DNA of 32,281 nt from Bacteroidales bacterium. GTDB lineage: Bacteria > Bacteroidota > Bacteroidia > Bacteroidales > UBA12170. Where the stretch lies: NCBI GenBank assembly GCA_016744655.1, contig JADGDY010000044.1:1-32281 (forward strand). Direction: 5' to 3'. Below the pieces are notes generated by a model. The model searched no databases. It worked only from the letters and a program-made list of their open reading frames with translations, and had not been told where the DNA came from. Each line of letters begins with the position of its first letter. The stretch's first letter is position 1. The position numbers were made by a program, and so were the translations under genes. Positions 23,589 through 31,973 of this stretch are shown piece after piece.

Positions 23589-23601
23589 GCTACAGAGTAG
23601 C
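23589..23601. repeat. CAGAG-core hairpin 3
   Basis: Arms GCTAC and GTAGC around AGA, 23 bases before the start of the small ORF. Confidence 0.6.
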
Positions 23602-23623
23602 GTAACAATAAAAAAAACGACAA

Positions 23624-23797
23624 ATGATATTAGAAAACATCAAACACCCAACATCATACATTCTGCAATTTCACAAATACCAAAAGCTAAAAGCCATGCA
23701 AAGCTTTCGCCAAAAATTTAGTGAAATGACGCGTGAGTATAGAGATGGTTTTCAACCAAAAAATCAGTATAAGGATAAAGTAAATTGGTATGAATAA
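23624..23797 (+). CDS. Possible small protein, 57 residues
   Basis: Not recognised. The ORF starts MILENIKHPTSYILQF and ends KDKVNWYE; it is basic and probably helical, with no membrane segment or signal peptide. Its composition is protein-like, and it lies between dinB and the BRO-N gene on the same strand. No clear promoter or ribosome site is seen. It may be a genuine small gene of the damage island or a remnant of a larger one. Confidence 0.4.
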   Translation: MILENIKHPTSYILQFHKYQKLKAMQSFRQKFSEMTREYRDGFQPKNQYKDKVNWYE

Positions 23798-23878
23798 AAC
23801 AAAACCGATGTAGAAAAGATAATTATCAAAACAAGTTTTTGATTCTATTGTTTTTAGTAATTTTATAAAAAATTCTGT

Positions 23879-24709
23879 ATGACGAAAGAAACAGCCATTA
23901 GGTTATTCAACGATAACAAAATAAGAGTTCACTGGGATGAAGAGCAAGAAAAGTGGTTTTTCTCCATTGTGGATGTTATATCTGTTTTAGCTCAGAATTC
24001 TAGACCAAGAAAGTATTGGAGTGATTTAAAAAGCAAACTTAAATCAGAAGGAAGTGAGTTGTCCGAAAAAATCGGACAACTGAAAATGAAATCAACTGAT
24101 GGTAAATACTACAAAACCGATGTAGCTGATACAGAGCAGCTTTTAAGGTTGGTTCAAAGCATCTCATCTCCTAATGCAGAACCCTTTAAACTTTGGTTGG
24201 CAAAGGTGGGTTACGAAAGAATAGAGGAGACGGAAGACCCGGAACTGGCTTTTGAAAGAGCAATGGAGACCTATCTGAAAAAAGGTTATTCCAAAGAATG
24301 GATCAATCAAAGATTAAAAAGTATTGAGGTAAGAAAAGAACTTACAGATGAATGGGAGGTCAGAGGAATTAAGAAAGGATTAGAATATGCTATTTTAACT
24401 GATGAAATTACCAAAGCATGGGCAGGGATAACTACCAAACAATACAAATCACTTAAGGGCCTAAAAAAAGAAAACCTGAGAGATAATATGAGTAATCTGG
24501 AATTGGTGTTAAATATGCTAGCTGAAGCTTCCACTAAAGAAATCTCAGAGAAAAAGAAGCCTACAAGTTTCGATAAAAATAAGGAAGTGGCCAATCAGGG
24601 TGGAAATGTTGCTGGTGTTGCTAGAAAGGAGCTCGAATCACAAACAGGGGACTCGGTTATAACAAAAGATAATTACTTAGATATTAGGAAAAAAAAGCGC
24701 TTAAGTTGA
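23879..24709 (+). CDS. BRO-N domain protein with DinD-like C-terminal part
   Basis: A 276-residue protein. Residues ~1-110 are a BRO-N/antirepressor-type DNA-binding domain (IRVHWDEEQEKWFFSIVDVISVLAQ, RPRKYWSDLKSKLKSEGSEL, DTEQLLRLVQSISSPNAEPFKLWLAKVGYERIEE). The rest resembles E. coli DinD in its last ~100 residues: a TTKQYKSLKGLKKENLRDNMS stretch, then NLELVLNMLAEAST and DNYLDIRKKKRLS. DinD is a damage-induced protein that destabilises RecA filaments; a similar role here is an inference from resemblance and from the neighbouring dinB and S24 repressor. A phage-type antirepressor is the alternative. Confidence 0.75.
   Translation: MTKETAIRLFNDNKIRVHWDEEQEKWFFSIVDVISVLAQNSRPRKYWSDLKSKLKSEGSELSEKIGQLKMKSTDGKYYKTDVADTEQLLRLVQSISSPNAEPFKLWLAKVGYERIEETEDPELAFERAMETYLKKGYSKEWINQRLKSIEVRKELTDEWEVRGIKKGLEYAILTDEITKAWAGITTKQYKSLKGLKKENLRDNMSNLELVLNMLAEASTKEISEKKKPTSFDKNKEVANQGGNVAGVARKELESQTGDSVITKDNYLDIRKKKRLS
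24057..24081. repeat. Perfect inverted repeat inside the BRO-N gene
   Basis: Arms AGTTGTCCGA and TCGGACAACT, ten bases each, enclose five A's. The region codes for part of ELSEKIGQL. Confidence 0.6.
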
Positions 24710-24928
24710 GAAATAATAAATCTATCGAGATTGTAAATTAAACTCTGTTCAAAACTTGTTATTCGCCATACATCAGAATTAATTAAATATCCTTAAGAAA
24801 AAGATTTGGAGCAATTTCAAAGTCTTCAACAATATTAGATTGTAAGAATAAAGGTGCTTATCGGCTCAAATTAAACGCATAAAAAATCACACATATTTTT
24901 TTCTATTTTTGCCAAAAACAGATTAGGT
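24710..24928. other. Intergenic region, possible gene remnant
   Basis: Apart from the mfd -7 box there is no gene. On the minus strand, 24783-24857 reads APLFLQSNIVEDFEIAPNLF followed by LKDI and a stop, with no start codon. It looks like the end of a decayed coding sequence, but it is too short to name. Confidence 0.25.
24904..24911 (+). promoter_or_regulatory. Candidate -7 box for mfd
   Basis: TATTTTTG, an exact TAnnTTTG, 17 bases before the TTG start. No -33 TTTG is present. Confidence 0.4.
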
Positions 24929-27900
24929 TTGAAGATAAACGATTTACTCTCCCGTTATCAGTCTGAAAAGACGAAGCAGTTTCTGCAATTATTCGATAAG
25001 CAAGAACAGATTGGCTTAAAAGGTTTGTCTGGTTCGGCCTTGGCTTTATATGTAGCATCAGTATTTCAGCAGCGGAAAGGATTTCACCTTTTGGTGATGC
25101 CTGATAAAGAAACAGCAGCATATTTATATAATGATTTGGAAAACCTCTTGGAGGATGTTGGTGTAGATTATCCCCGCAAGAAAGTGATGTTTTATCCTTC
25201 GGCCTATAAACGACCTTACGAAACCGATCATCCTGATAGCGCCAATCTGCTATCCAGAACAGAAGTAATAGCCCGCATCAATTCAGGAACTAAAGACCTG
25301 ATTTTATTAAGCTTCCCAGAGGCTTTGTCAGAGAAAATTGTTTCCAAAAAATACGTGTCGGATAATACGATTATGATTCGCCAGGATGATGAATTGGAAC
25401 AGGATGACTTACTCGAGAAGCTAGTGAATATGGGCTTTTCTAGAGTCGATTTTGTTGTAGAACCGGGACAGTTTGCATTGAGGGGAGGCCTAATGGATAT
25501 ATTTTCCTATGCCTATGACCACCCCTATAGAATTGAGTTTTTTGGGGACGAAGTGGAGTCTATTCGTACCTTTGAGCCGGCCAGTCAGCTGAGTGTGAAA
25601 AAGCTCAAAACTGCTAAAATCCTTCCAAATCTTCAACGCCAAGAAATTGTAGAAAAACGAAATTCTTTCTTCAAACTCATTCCCAATGAATGTAGTGTTT
25701 GGATTCAAAATCAAGACTTTATAAAAGAAAAGCTGAAGAAAGGATATGAAAACGCCATAAAGCATTATGAAGAGCTGAGTGGAGAAATCAAGCATTTACA
25801 TCCTGAAGAAATGTTTATCAGTGGAGAAAGCTTTGCTGATGATATTCTCGATTATAAACTGATCTATACTCAAGCTAAATCCAATCAAAAGATAGATATT
25901 CAATTCAATACTCAACCTCAGCCAAATTTCAATAAGCAGTTTGATTTGCTCTTGGATAATATTCAAGAAAATGAGAATAATGGTTTAAAGACCATCATTG
26001 TAAGTGAATCAGAGAAGCAATTAACTCGTTTAGAGCAAATTTTTGAAGATTTAAGGCCAGATGCTGAAGATAAAATCTATCAAGGATTGTTGGTTGGACT
26101 GCATCAAGGATTTGTAGATGAAGATAATGGGTTTGTAGTTTATACTGATCATCAGATATTTGACCGATACCAACGATTCCGCTTGCGGGAAGACTTTGGA
26201 GGAAAAGAAGCAGTCAGTTTAAAGGAATTATATGATTTGCGTAAAGGAGATTACGTTACTCATATAGACCATGGAGTTGGGCGTTTCGATGGTTTGCAAA
26301 AGATTGTAAACGATGGAAAAACCCAAGAAGTCATCCGGATTATCTATAAAAATGAAGACTTACTCTATGTAAATATTCATTCTTTACATAGGATTGCAAA
26401 ATATAGTGGTAAAGATGGTGCTGCCCCATCTCTCCATAAAATTGGATCTCCAGCTTGGAAAGCGGTAAAAGCCAAAACCAAGAAAAAGGTAAAAGACATT
26501 GCCGAGGAACTCATTAAGCTCTATGCTGAGCGAAAAGCTAAACCCGGATTTGGGTTTACACCAGATACTTATCTACAAACGGAATTAGAGGCTTCTTTTA
26601 TTTATGAAGATACTCCCGATCAGGTAAAAACAACGGTTGCAGTTAAAGAAGATATGGAGGCTGAAAATCCTATGGACCGTTTGGTTTGTGGGGATGTGGG
26701 TTTTGGGAAAACAGAAATAGCCATCAGAGCTGCTTTTAAGGCAGTAGCCGATAGTAAGCAAGTGGCAGTTCTTGTTCCAACCACCATCTTGGCTTATCAG
26801 CATTACAAAACTTTTGCTGCAAGATTAAAAGATTTTCCATGCAGAGTGGAATATATCAGCCGATTTCGCCCACGCAAACAAGTTACCCAAGTTTTAAAAG
26901 ATACCAAAGATGGTAAAGTTGATATATTAATTGGAACCCATAAGTTGGTTGGAAAGGATATTGAATTCAGAGACTTGGGGCTTTTAGTTGTTGATGAAGA
27001 ACAAAAGTTCGGAGTATCTATTAAAGAAAAGCTCAAGCAATTTAAAGTAAATGTTGATACTTTAACACTCACTGCAACTCCAATTCCTCGTACGCTTCAA
27101 TTTTCGCTCATGGGAGCCAGAGACATGAGCGTGATAAATACGCCTCCTCCAAATCGTCAACCTGTTTTAACCGAAGTTCGATCTTTTTCTGAGGAGGTCA
27201 TTAGAGATGCAATACACTATGAAGTAAGTAGGAGAGGACAAGTCTTTTTTGTTCATAACAGAGTTCAGAATATTCAGGAAGTGGCTGGGATGATTCAAAA
27301 GTTTGTTCCTGATGTTAAGATTGCCATTGTACACGGTCAAATGGATGGATCGAAGATTGAAAAAACCATGCTCGATTTCATTGAAGGTGATTATGATGTC
27401 TTATTAGCCACAAAGATTATAGAATCTGGATTAGATATTCCAAATGTGAATACTATCATTATAAATGAAGCCAACCACTATGGGTTGAGTGAATTGCATC
27501 AAATGCGTGGACGAGTGGGCAGAAGCAATAAAAAAGCTTTTTGTTATCTCTTAGCACCCCCAGATATGGCTTTAACCGATGATGCTAGAAAACGATTAAG
27601 AGCTATTGAGGAATTTTCAACATTGGGTTCGGGCTTTAATATAGCCATGAGAGATTTGGATATTCGTGGAGCAGGAAATATTCTTGGAGGAGAGCAATCT
27701 GGGTTTATCTCTGATATAGGGTTCGAAATGTACCAGAAAATTTTGGATGAAGCATTGAAAGAGCTGAAAGACTCTAAGTTCCAAGAATTAAATAAAAACG
27801 AAGTACCAGCAGATTATATTTCAGAATGTCAATTAGATACTGATTTAAATGCCCTGATACCTGATGATTATGTTGAAAATGTAGGTGAAAGACTATCCTT

Positions 27901-28285
27901 GTATAAAGAGCTCTCGCAGGTTGATAATGAAGAGAAACTAGATAAGTTTGGATTAGCTCTAGAGGATCGCTTCGGAACAATTCCTCGTGCTGTGGATAGT
28001 TTATTACAGTCTATGAAATTGAAATGGCTTGGTAAGGAATTAGGGTTTGAGCAAATCAGGTTAAAGGGAGGATATCTCTATGCTTATTTCATCAGCAATC
28101 AGGAAAGTAAATTTTATTCCGGACCATATTTTGGAATGATGATACAACATATACAAACGAATTCTAGCTGTAAAATGCGCGAGAAAAATGGGAAATTAAG
28201 CTTGATGTTTAAAAATGTAAAAACCATTAAAGCAGCGTTAATGATTTTGGAAGATTTAAAGAATCAATTGTCTGTAGAGGCTTAG
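24929..28285 (+). CDS. mfd: Transcription-repair coupling factor
   Basis: A 1118-residue DNA translocase that removes RNA polymerase stalled at lesions and recruits UvrA. In order: N-terminal UvrB-like damage-recognition module, RNA-polymerase-interacting domain with KGDYVTHIDHGVGRFDG (near 440), helicase motif I GDVGFGKTE (near 588), DEEQ (about 689-692), TATPIPRT (near 714), motif VI QMRGRVGRS, then the C-terminal TRCF domain. The length is close to the usual 1150. The start codon appears to be TTG: no in-frame ATG lies upstream before the -7 box, and MKINDLLSRYQ is a sensible opening. Confidence 0.95.
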   Translation: MKINDLLSRYQSEKTKQFLQLFDKQEQIGLKGLSGSALALYVASVFQQRKGFHLLVMPDKETAAYLYNDLENLLEDVGVDYPRKKVMFYPSAYKRPYETDHPDSANLLSRTEVIARINSGTKDLILLSFPEALSEKIVSKKYVSDNTIMIRQDDELEQDDLLEKLVNMGFSRVDFVVEPGQFALRGGLMDIFSYAYDHPYRIEFFGDEVESIRTFEPASQLSVKKLKTAKILPNLQRQEIVEKRNSFFKLIPNECSVWIQNQDFIKEKLKKGYENAIKHYEELSGEIKHLHPEEMFISGESFADDILDYKLIYTQAKSNQKIDIQFNTQPQPNFNKQFDLLLDNIQENENNGLKTIIVSESEKQLTRLEQIFEDLRPDAEDKIYQGLLVGLHQGFVDEDNGFVVYTDHQIFDRYQRFRLREDFGGKEAVSLKELYDLRKGDYVTHIDHGVGRFDGLQKIVNDGKTQEVIRIIYKNEDLLYVNIHSLHRIAKYSGKDGAAPSLHKIGSPAWKAVKAKTKKKVKDIAEELIKLYAERKAKPGFGFTPDTYLQTELEASFIYEDTPDQVKTTVAVKEDMEAENPMDRLVCGDVGFGKTEIAIRAAFKAVADSKQVAVLVPTTILAYQHYKTFAARLKDFPCRVEYISRFRPRKQVTQVLKDTKDGKVDILIGTHKLVGKDIEFRDLGLLVVDEEQKFGVSIKEKLKQFKVNVDTLTLTATPIPRTLQFSLMGARDMSVINTPPPNRQPVLTEVRSFSEEVIRDAIHYEVSRRGQVFFVHNRVQNIQEVAGMIQKFVPDVKIAIVHGQMDGSKIEKTMLDFIEGDYDVLLATKIIESGLDIPNVNTIIINEANHYGLSELHQMRGRVGRSNKKAFCYLLAPPDMALTDDARKRLRAIEEFSTLGSGFNIAMRDLDIRGAGNILGGEQSGFISDIGFEMYQKILDEALKELKDSKFQELNKNEVPADYISECQLDTDLNALIPDDYVENVGERLSLYKELSQVDNEEKLDKFGLALEDRFGTIPRAVDSLLQSMKLKWLGKELGFEQIRLKGGYLYAYFISNQESKFYSGPYFGMMIQHIQTNSSCKMREKNGKLSLMFKNVKTIKAALMILEDLKNQLSVEA

Positions 28286-28339
28286 ATTTGTTATTAAGCG
28301 AGAACAAAACAGGGCGTATATAAGACATCTTTAGGTCCA

Positions 28340-28367
28340 CATCCCGCATCTGTTATCCCATATCTAA
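28340..28367. repeat. Heptamer repeat, four units
   Basis: CATCCCG, CATCTGT, TATCCCA, TATCTAA: the third site of the same 7-base repeat family, between the convergent ends of mfd and the TerB-like gene. Confidence 0.5.
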
Positions 28368-28369
28368 GC

Positions 28370-28759
28370 CTACTCAAAAGCCTCTTTAAGCTTAATAATG
28401 ATTTGTTTTTCCTCTGTAACAATTCCACCATAGGCTTGAGCTACTTTTAGAACAGAGTTTATGCAGAAATCTTTAATCCAATCAGGGAATAGCTTTTTAT
28501 TTTCTAGGTAGTAGGAGAGAAACTTTTCTAAAGCAATATCTGCAGGAATTTCAGCATGATAACTATTTAGAAAGCCGCTGTCCGCTAATAATTCGTTAAA
28601 GTGATGAACCTCAGTGTCAGGAGCATCAGCTAATTTCTTCAATTCATTTCTGGTTATTTTGTGGAACTCTTCGATTTCTTCCATTTGAACAGTTGAATCC
28701 GAGATGGCAATAGCATAAAGTAAATTTCCAAAGGCGAGGTAAAAACTATTTGGTAACAT
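28370..28759 (-). CDS. TerB-like helical protein
   Basis: A 129-residue soluble, all-helical protein. NLLYAIAISDSTVQMEEIEEFHKI near the start and AQAYGGIVTEEKQIIIKLKEAF at the end resemble the paired helical halves of the TerB (tellurite resistance-type) fold, where acidic loops may bind metal. The acidic positions are only partly kept. The function is unknown. It is a single gene, convergent with mfd and divergent from the PAS kinase. Confidence 0.6.
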   Translation of the reverse strand: MLPNSFYLAFGNLLYAIAISDSTVQMEEIEEFHKITRNELKKLADAPDTEVHHFNELLADSGFLNSYHAEIPADIALEKFLSYYLENKKLFPDWIKDFCINSVLKVAQAYGGIVTEEKQIIIKLKEAFE

Positions 28760-28856
28760 AGGTCAATTGTTTATAAGTTGGTTATTGCTAATATACTAAA
28801 ATCTTTTATGGTATTCAATAATTTCGTTATTTTGAGCAATTGAAATGCAATTTACT

Positions 28857-30371
28857 ATGGGACTTTTTGGAAAGAAAAACAAAACAGAATTAAATCAGGC
28901 AAATGGATACCTAAAACTCGATGACTTAAATGGGATTTTTGGTGTCATTGTTTTGGAATCACAGCAACAAATAGTTTCTGTTAATGATAAAATGCTCAGC
29001 TATTTAGGTTTAGCTTCTGATGATTTGATTGGGAAATCAATCAGTACAATACAAACATCCATAATAAACACAGAATTTCATGATGGTTTTTGGATAGAAA
29101 CTCTTGCAGCAAATTTCTTCACCAATCAAGTTCAAGTTTTATTAAAGGATAATAGTTTGGTTCAACTTCAATTAAAAATAGTAAAAAGTGCTGAAGGATG
29201 TTTTACCTTATTATTTGAGAACATAGTCCAGCAAATAGAGACAAAAGAAGTATCTGAACCTTCGAACATGAACAGTGAACTATTTCTTGAATTAATCAAT
29301 CAAACACCTGATATCATTTGTTTTAAAGATGGAGAAGGTAGGTGGTTGTTAGCAAATGCCTCTGATCTAGATTTGTTCCATTTAAAAGACGTTGATTATA
29401 TAGGTAAAACAGATGCTGATTTAGCTGATGAAACCCACGAAATATATCGAGATGCATTTAGTGTTTGTATGCAAACTGATGAGGAATGCTGGAAGCAAAA
29501 GAAGATAGTAAGAAAAGATGAAGTTATTCCATTAGTAAGTGAGGAAGAAGCTATTTACGATGTTTTTAAAATTCCTGTTTTTAATGAGGATGGTAGTCGT
29601 AAAAACCTCATAGTATTAGGTAGAGATGTTACTGCTCGTAGACTAGCTGAACACGAACTCTTTTCGGCAAAATTGCAAGCAGAAGAATCTGATAGATTGA
29701 AATCAGCTTTCTTAGCAACCATGTCCCACGAACTAAGGACTCCTCTAAACGCCGTTATAGGATTTGCAAATCTGATTTTTGAAGAAGAAAACCTTAATGA
29801 AATTCAAGATTTCGCTAGAATTATTAATAATAACTCCAATGTTCTACTAAATCTTATTGAGGATATTTTTGATATTTCATTAATTGAATCTGGTCAAATG
29901 CAAGTCACAAAAGGAGAGTTTGATATTGTTAAAGCAGTAAATGAGGTGTATGAAACATTCCCGGTAGAGATCAGTATGTTAGATAAAATGGATATTGATT
30001 TTAAATTAAATATCCAAGACCAAGGAATTGTTATTAATAGTGATGTATTTAGGGTAAAACAAATCCTTATGAATTTAGTGAGAAATGCCCTTAAATTTAC
30101 CGAAGAAGGATTTATCCATATCTCATTTAAAGAACTTGAATCAACTGTAGAAATTGAAGTTAAAGATTCAGGAATTGGTATTTCTAAGGAGATGTTAGAG
30201 CAAATATTTGAATCTTTCGAGCAAGGTGAAACTGGATACAATAGAAAGTTCGGAGGAGCAGGATTGGGTCTTTCTATTTCTAAAAAGTTGGCAATAATCT
30301 TAGGAGGAAATATCTATGTCAGCTCAAATTCTGGAGAGGGTTCTACATTTGTCTTATCACTTCCCAAGTAG
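28857..30371 (+). CDS. Cytoplasmic PAS-domain hybrid-less sensor histidine kinase
   Basis: A 504-residue soluble kinase. No membrane segment is visible. Two PAS-like domains (about 25-120 and 140-265; the second has FLELINQTPDIICFKDGEGRWLLAN ... FKIPVFNEDGSRKNLIVLGRDVT) precede HisKA with phosphoacceptor His291 in FLATMSHELRTPLN, and HATPase with LMNLVRNALKFT, VKDSGIGIS and GGAGLGLSIS. There is no receiver domain and no adjacent regulator gene, so its partner is elsewhere. An ATG at 28845 would add four residues; a TATTTTG at 28828-28834 would leave that one almost leaderless, so 28857 is preferred. Confidence 0.88.
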   Translation: MGLFGKKNKTELNQANGYLKLDDLNGIFGVIVLESQQQIVSVNDKMLSYLGLASDDLIGKSISTIQTSIINTEFHDGFWIETLAANFFTNQVQVLLKDNSLVQLQLKIVKSAEGCFTLLFENIVQQIETKEVSEPSNMNSELFLELINQTPDIICFKDGEGRWLLANASDLDLFHLKDVDYIGKTDADLADETHEIYRDAFSVCMQTDEECWKQKKIVRKDEVIPLVSEEEAIYDVFKIPVFNEDGSRKNLIVLGRDVTARRLAEHELFSAKLQAEESDRLKSAFLATMSHELRTPLNAVIGFANLIFEEENLNEIQDFARIINNNSNVLLNLIEDIFDISLIESGQMQVTKGEFDIVKAVNEVYETFPVEISMLDKMDIDFKLNIQDQGIVINSDVFRVKQILMNLVRNALKFTEEGFIHISFKELESTVEIEVKDSGIGISKEMLEQIFESFEQGETGYNRKFGGAGLGLSISKKLAIILGGNIYVSSNSGEGSTFVLSLPK

Positions 30372-30630
30372 AGGAATTAGGTAAATAAAATCCTGAATTC
30401 AGATTTCCGTATTTTACCTATCTAACTGATAATCTTCCCCTTCTTTAATTGTTAAATTCACAAGTATTTATAATACAGGAGATTACTGTGTTCGTAAACG
30501 GACGCTCTTTAAAAATCAATTTATAATTGCTCTAAATTGTATGATCAAGGTGCTTGGGGCTTTCTAGCACTAATATTTCTGATCTAAAATGATTAATTTC
30601 GCAGTAATTGAAATATTAAAATCTATAAAA

Positions 30631-30861
30631 ATGGCGAAAGTAAAAGGTGCAATTGATGTGGATGTGGAAAAATGCAAAGGCTGCGGCGTTTGTGTTCCTG
30701 CTTGTCCAACAGATGTCATACTCTTGGCGAAAGACGTGAATGGTAAAGGTTACAACTATGCTTACATGGAAAATCCAGAAGCATGTATAGGTTGTGCAAA
30801 TTGTGCAATTGTTTGTCCTGATGGAGTTATCTCTGTTTATAAGGTTAAAATAGCTAGTTAA
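30631..30861 (+). CDS. 2x[4Fe-4S] ferredoxin subunit of 2-oxoacid:ferredoxin oxidoreductase
   Basis: A 76-residue electron-transfer subunit with two cluster motifs, CKGCGVCVPACP and CIGCANCAIVCP. It carries electrons between the TPP active site and free ferredoxin. The ATG at 30631 (MAKVKGAIDVD) starts a normal family N-terminus; the frame is open to 30589 without leader-like sequence. It lies 23 bases before the alpha-subunit gene, making the first gene of the operon. Confidence 0.9.
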   Translation: MAKVKGAIDVDVEKCKGCGVCVPACPTDVILLAKDVNGKGYNYAYMENPEACIGCANCAIVCPDGVISVYKVKIAS

Positions 30862-30884
30862 TAATAATTATAAAGACATAATAA

Positions 30885-31970
30885 ATGGCTGAAATAAAAT
30901 TAATGAAAGGAAATGAGGCTGTTGCTGAAGCTGCTATTCGTGCAGGTTGTGATGCCTATTTTGGATATCCTATCACGCCTCAGTCAGAAGTGATAGAATA
31001 CTTAATGATGGAACGTCCTGAAGAAAGAACCGGAATGGTTTGTCTTCAAGCAGAAAGCGAAGTTGCTGCCATCAATATGGTTTATGGTGCTGCTGGCGCT
31101 GGTAAAAAGGTGATGACATCATCTTCAAGCCCTGGGATAAGCCTTAAACTTGAAGGAATTTCATATATCGCTGGTGCAGAATTACCAGCAGTTATTGTAA
31201 ACGTAGTTAGAGGAGGACCAGGTTTAGGAACTATCCAGCCTTCTCAAGCAGATTATTTCCAAGCTACTAAAGGTGGTGGACATGGTGATTATAGAATGTT
31301 AGTTTTAGCTCCTGCTTCAGTTCAGGAAATGGCTGACTTTGTTGCTGATGCTTTTGATTTAGCATTTAAATACCGTAATCCTATCATGATTCTTTCTGAT
31401 GGTGTTATTGGCCAGATGATGGAAAAAGTAACCATGCCAGAACAATCTCCTAGAATGACCAATGAGGAAATTAAGGAGAAATATGGTGATTGGGCTACTA
31501 TTGGAAAACCTGCAAACAGAGAAAGAAATATTGTTACTTCTTTAGAATTAGATCCATTCAAACAAGAAGCACATAATAAAAAGCTTCAAGCAAAATATCA
31601 GCAAATGTGCGAAAATGAAGTTCGCTACGAAATGATAAATTGCGAAGATGCAGAATATATATTTGTTGCTTATGGTTCAAGTGCTCGTATTGCTCAAAAA
31701 GCAATGGAACAAGCTAGAGCTAAAGGTATCAAAGCTGGTATTTTCAGATTGATCACTCTTTATCCTTTCCCAATGAAGGAATTGAATAAATTGGCAGATC
31801 AAGTTAAAGGTTTCTTAGCAGTAGAAATGAGTGCTGGTCAGATGATAGAGGATGTTAAATTAGCTATCGAAGGAAAAGCTAAAGCTGAACATTTTGGACG
31901 TTTTGGTGGTATTATTCACTCTCCTGAGGAAATTTTAGAAGCCTTAGAACAAAAAATTATTGGAGGATAG
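30885..31970 (+). CDS. vorB: 2-oxoacid:ferredoxin oxidoreductase alpha subunit (VorB/KorA type)
   Basis: A 361-residue subunit with the pyruvate-ferredoxin-oxidoreductase type I and II domains: MKGNEAVAEAAIRAGCDAYFGYPITPQSEVIEYL at the N-terminus, GAGKKVMTSSSSPGISLKLEGISY, RGGPGLGTIQPSQADYFQ, and a C-terminal transketolase-like part (FVAYGSSARIAQKAM ... RLITLYPFP). The enzyme oxidatively decarboxylates a 2-oxoacid to acyl-CoA with ferredoxin as acceptor. Whether the substrate is branched-chain (Vor) or 2-oxoglutarate (Kor) cannot be settled here. GGAGG at its end serves as a ribosome site for the next gene. Confidence 0.92.
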   Translation: MAEIKLMKGNEAVAEAAIRAGCDAYFGYPITPQSEVIEYLMMERPEERTGMVCLQAESEVAAINMVYGAAGAGKKVMTSSSSPGISLKLEGISYIAGAELPAVIVNVVRGGPGLGTIQPSQADYFQATKGGGHGDYRMLVLAPASVQEMADFVADAFDLAFKYRNPIMILSDGVIGQMMEKVTMPEQSPRMTNEEIKEKYGDWATIGKPANRERNIVTSLELDPFKQEAHNKKLQAKYQQMCENEVRYEMINCEDAEYIFVAYGSSARIAQKAMEQARAKGIKAGIFRLITLYPFPMKELNKLADQVKGFLAVEMSAGQMIEDVKLAIEGKAKAEHFGRFGGIIHSPEEILEALEQKIIGG

Positions 31971-31973
31971 AGC

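Noticed and set aside
30372-30420. Stem-loop after the PAS kinase gene (AGGTAAA with TTTACCT around CTGAATTCAG)
   Set aside because: No T tract follows and the stem is short, so a terminator cannot be supported.
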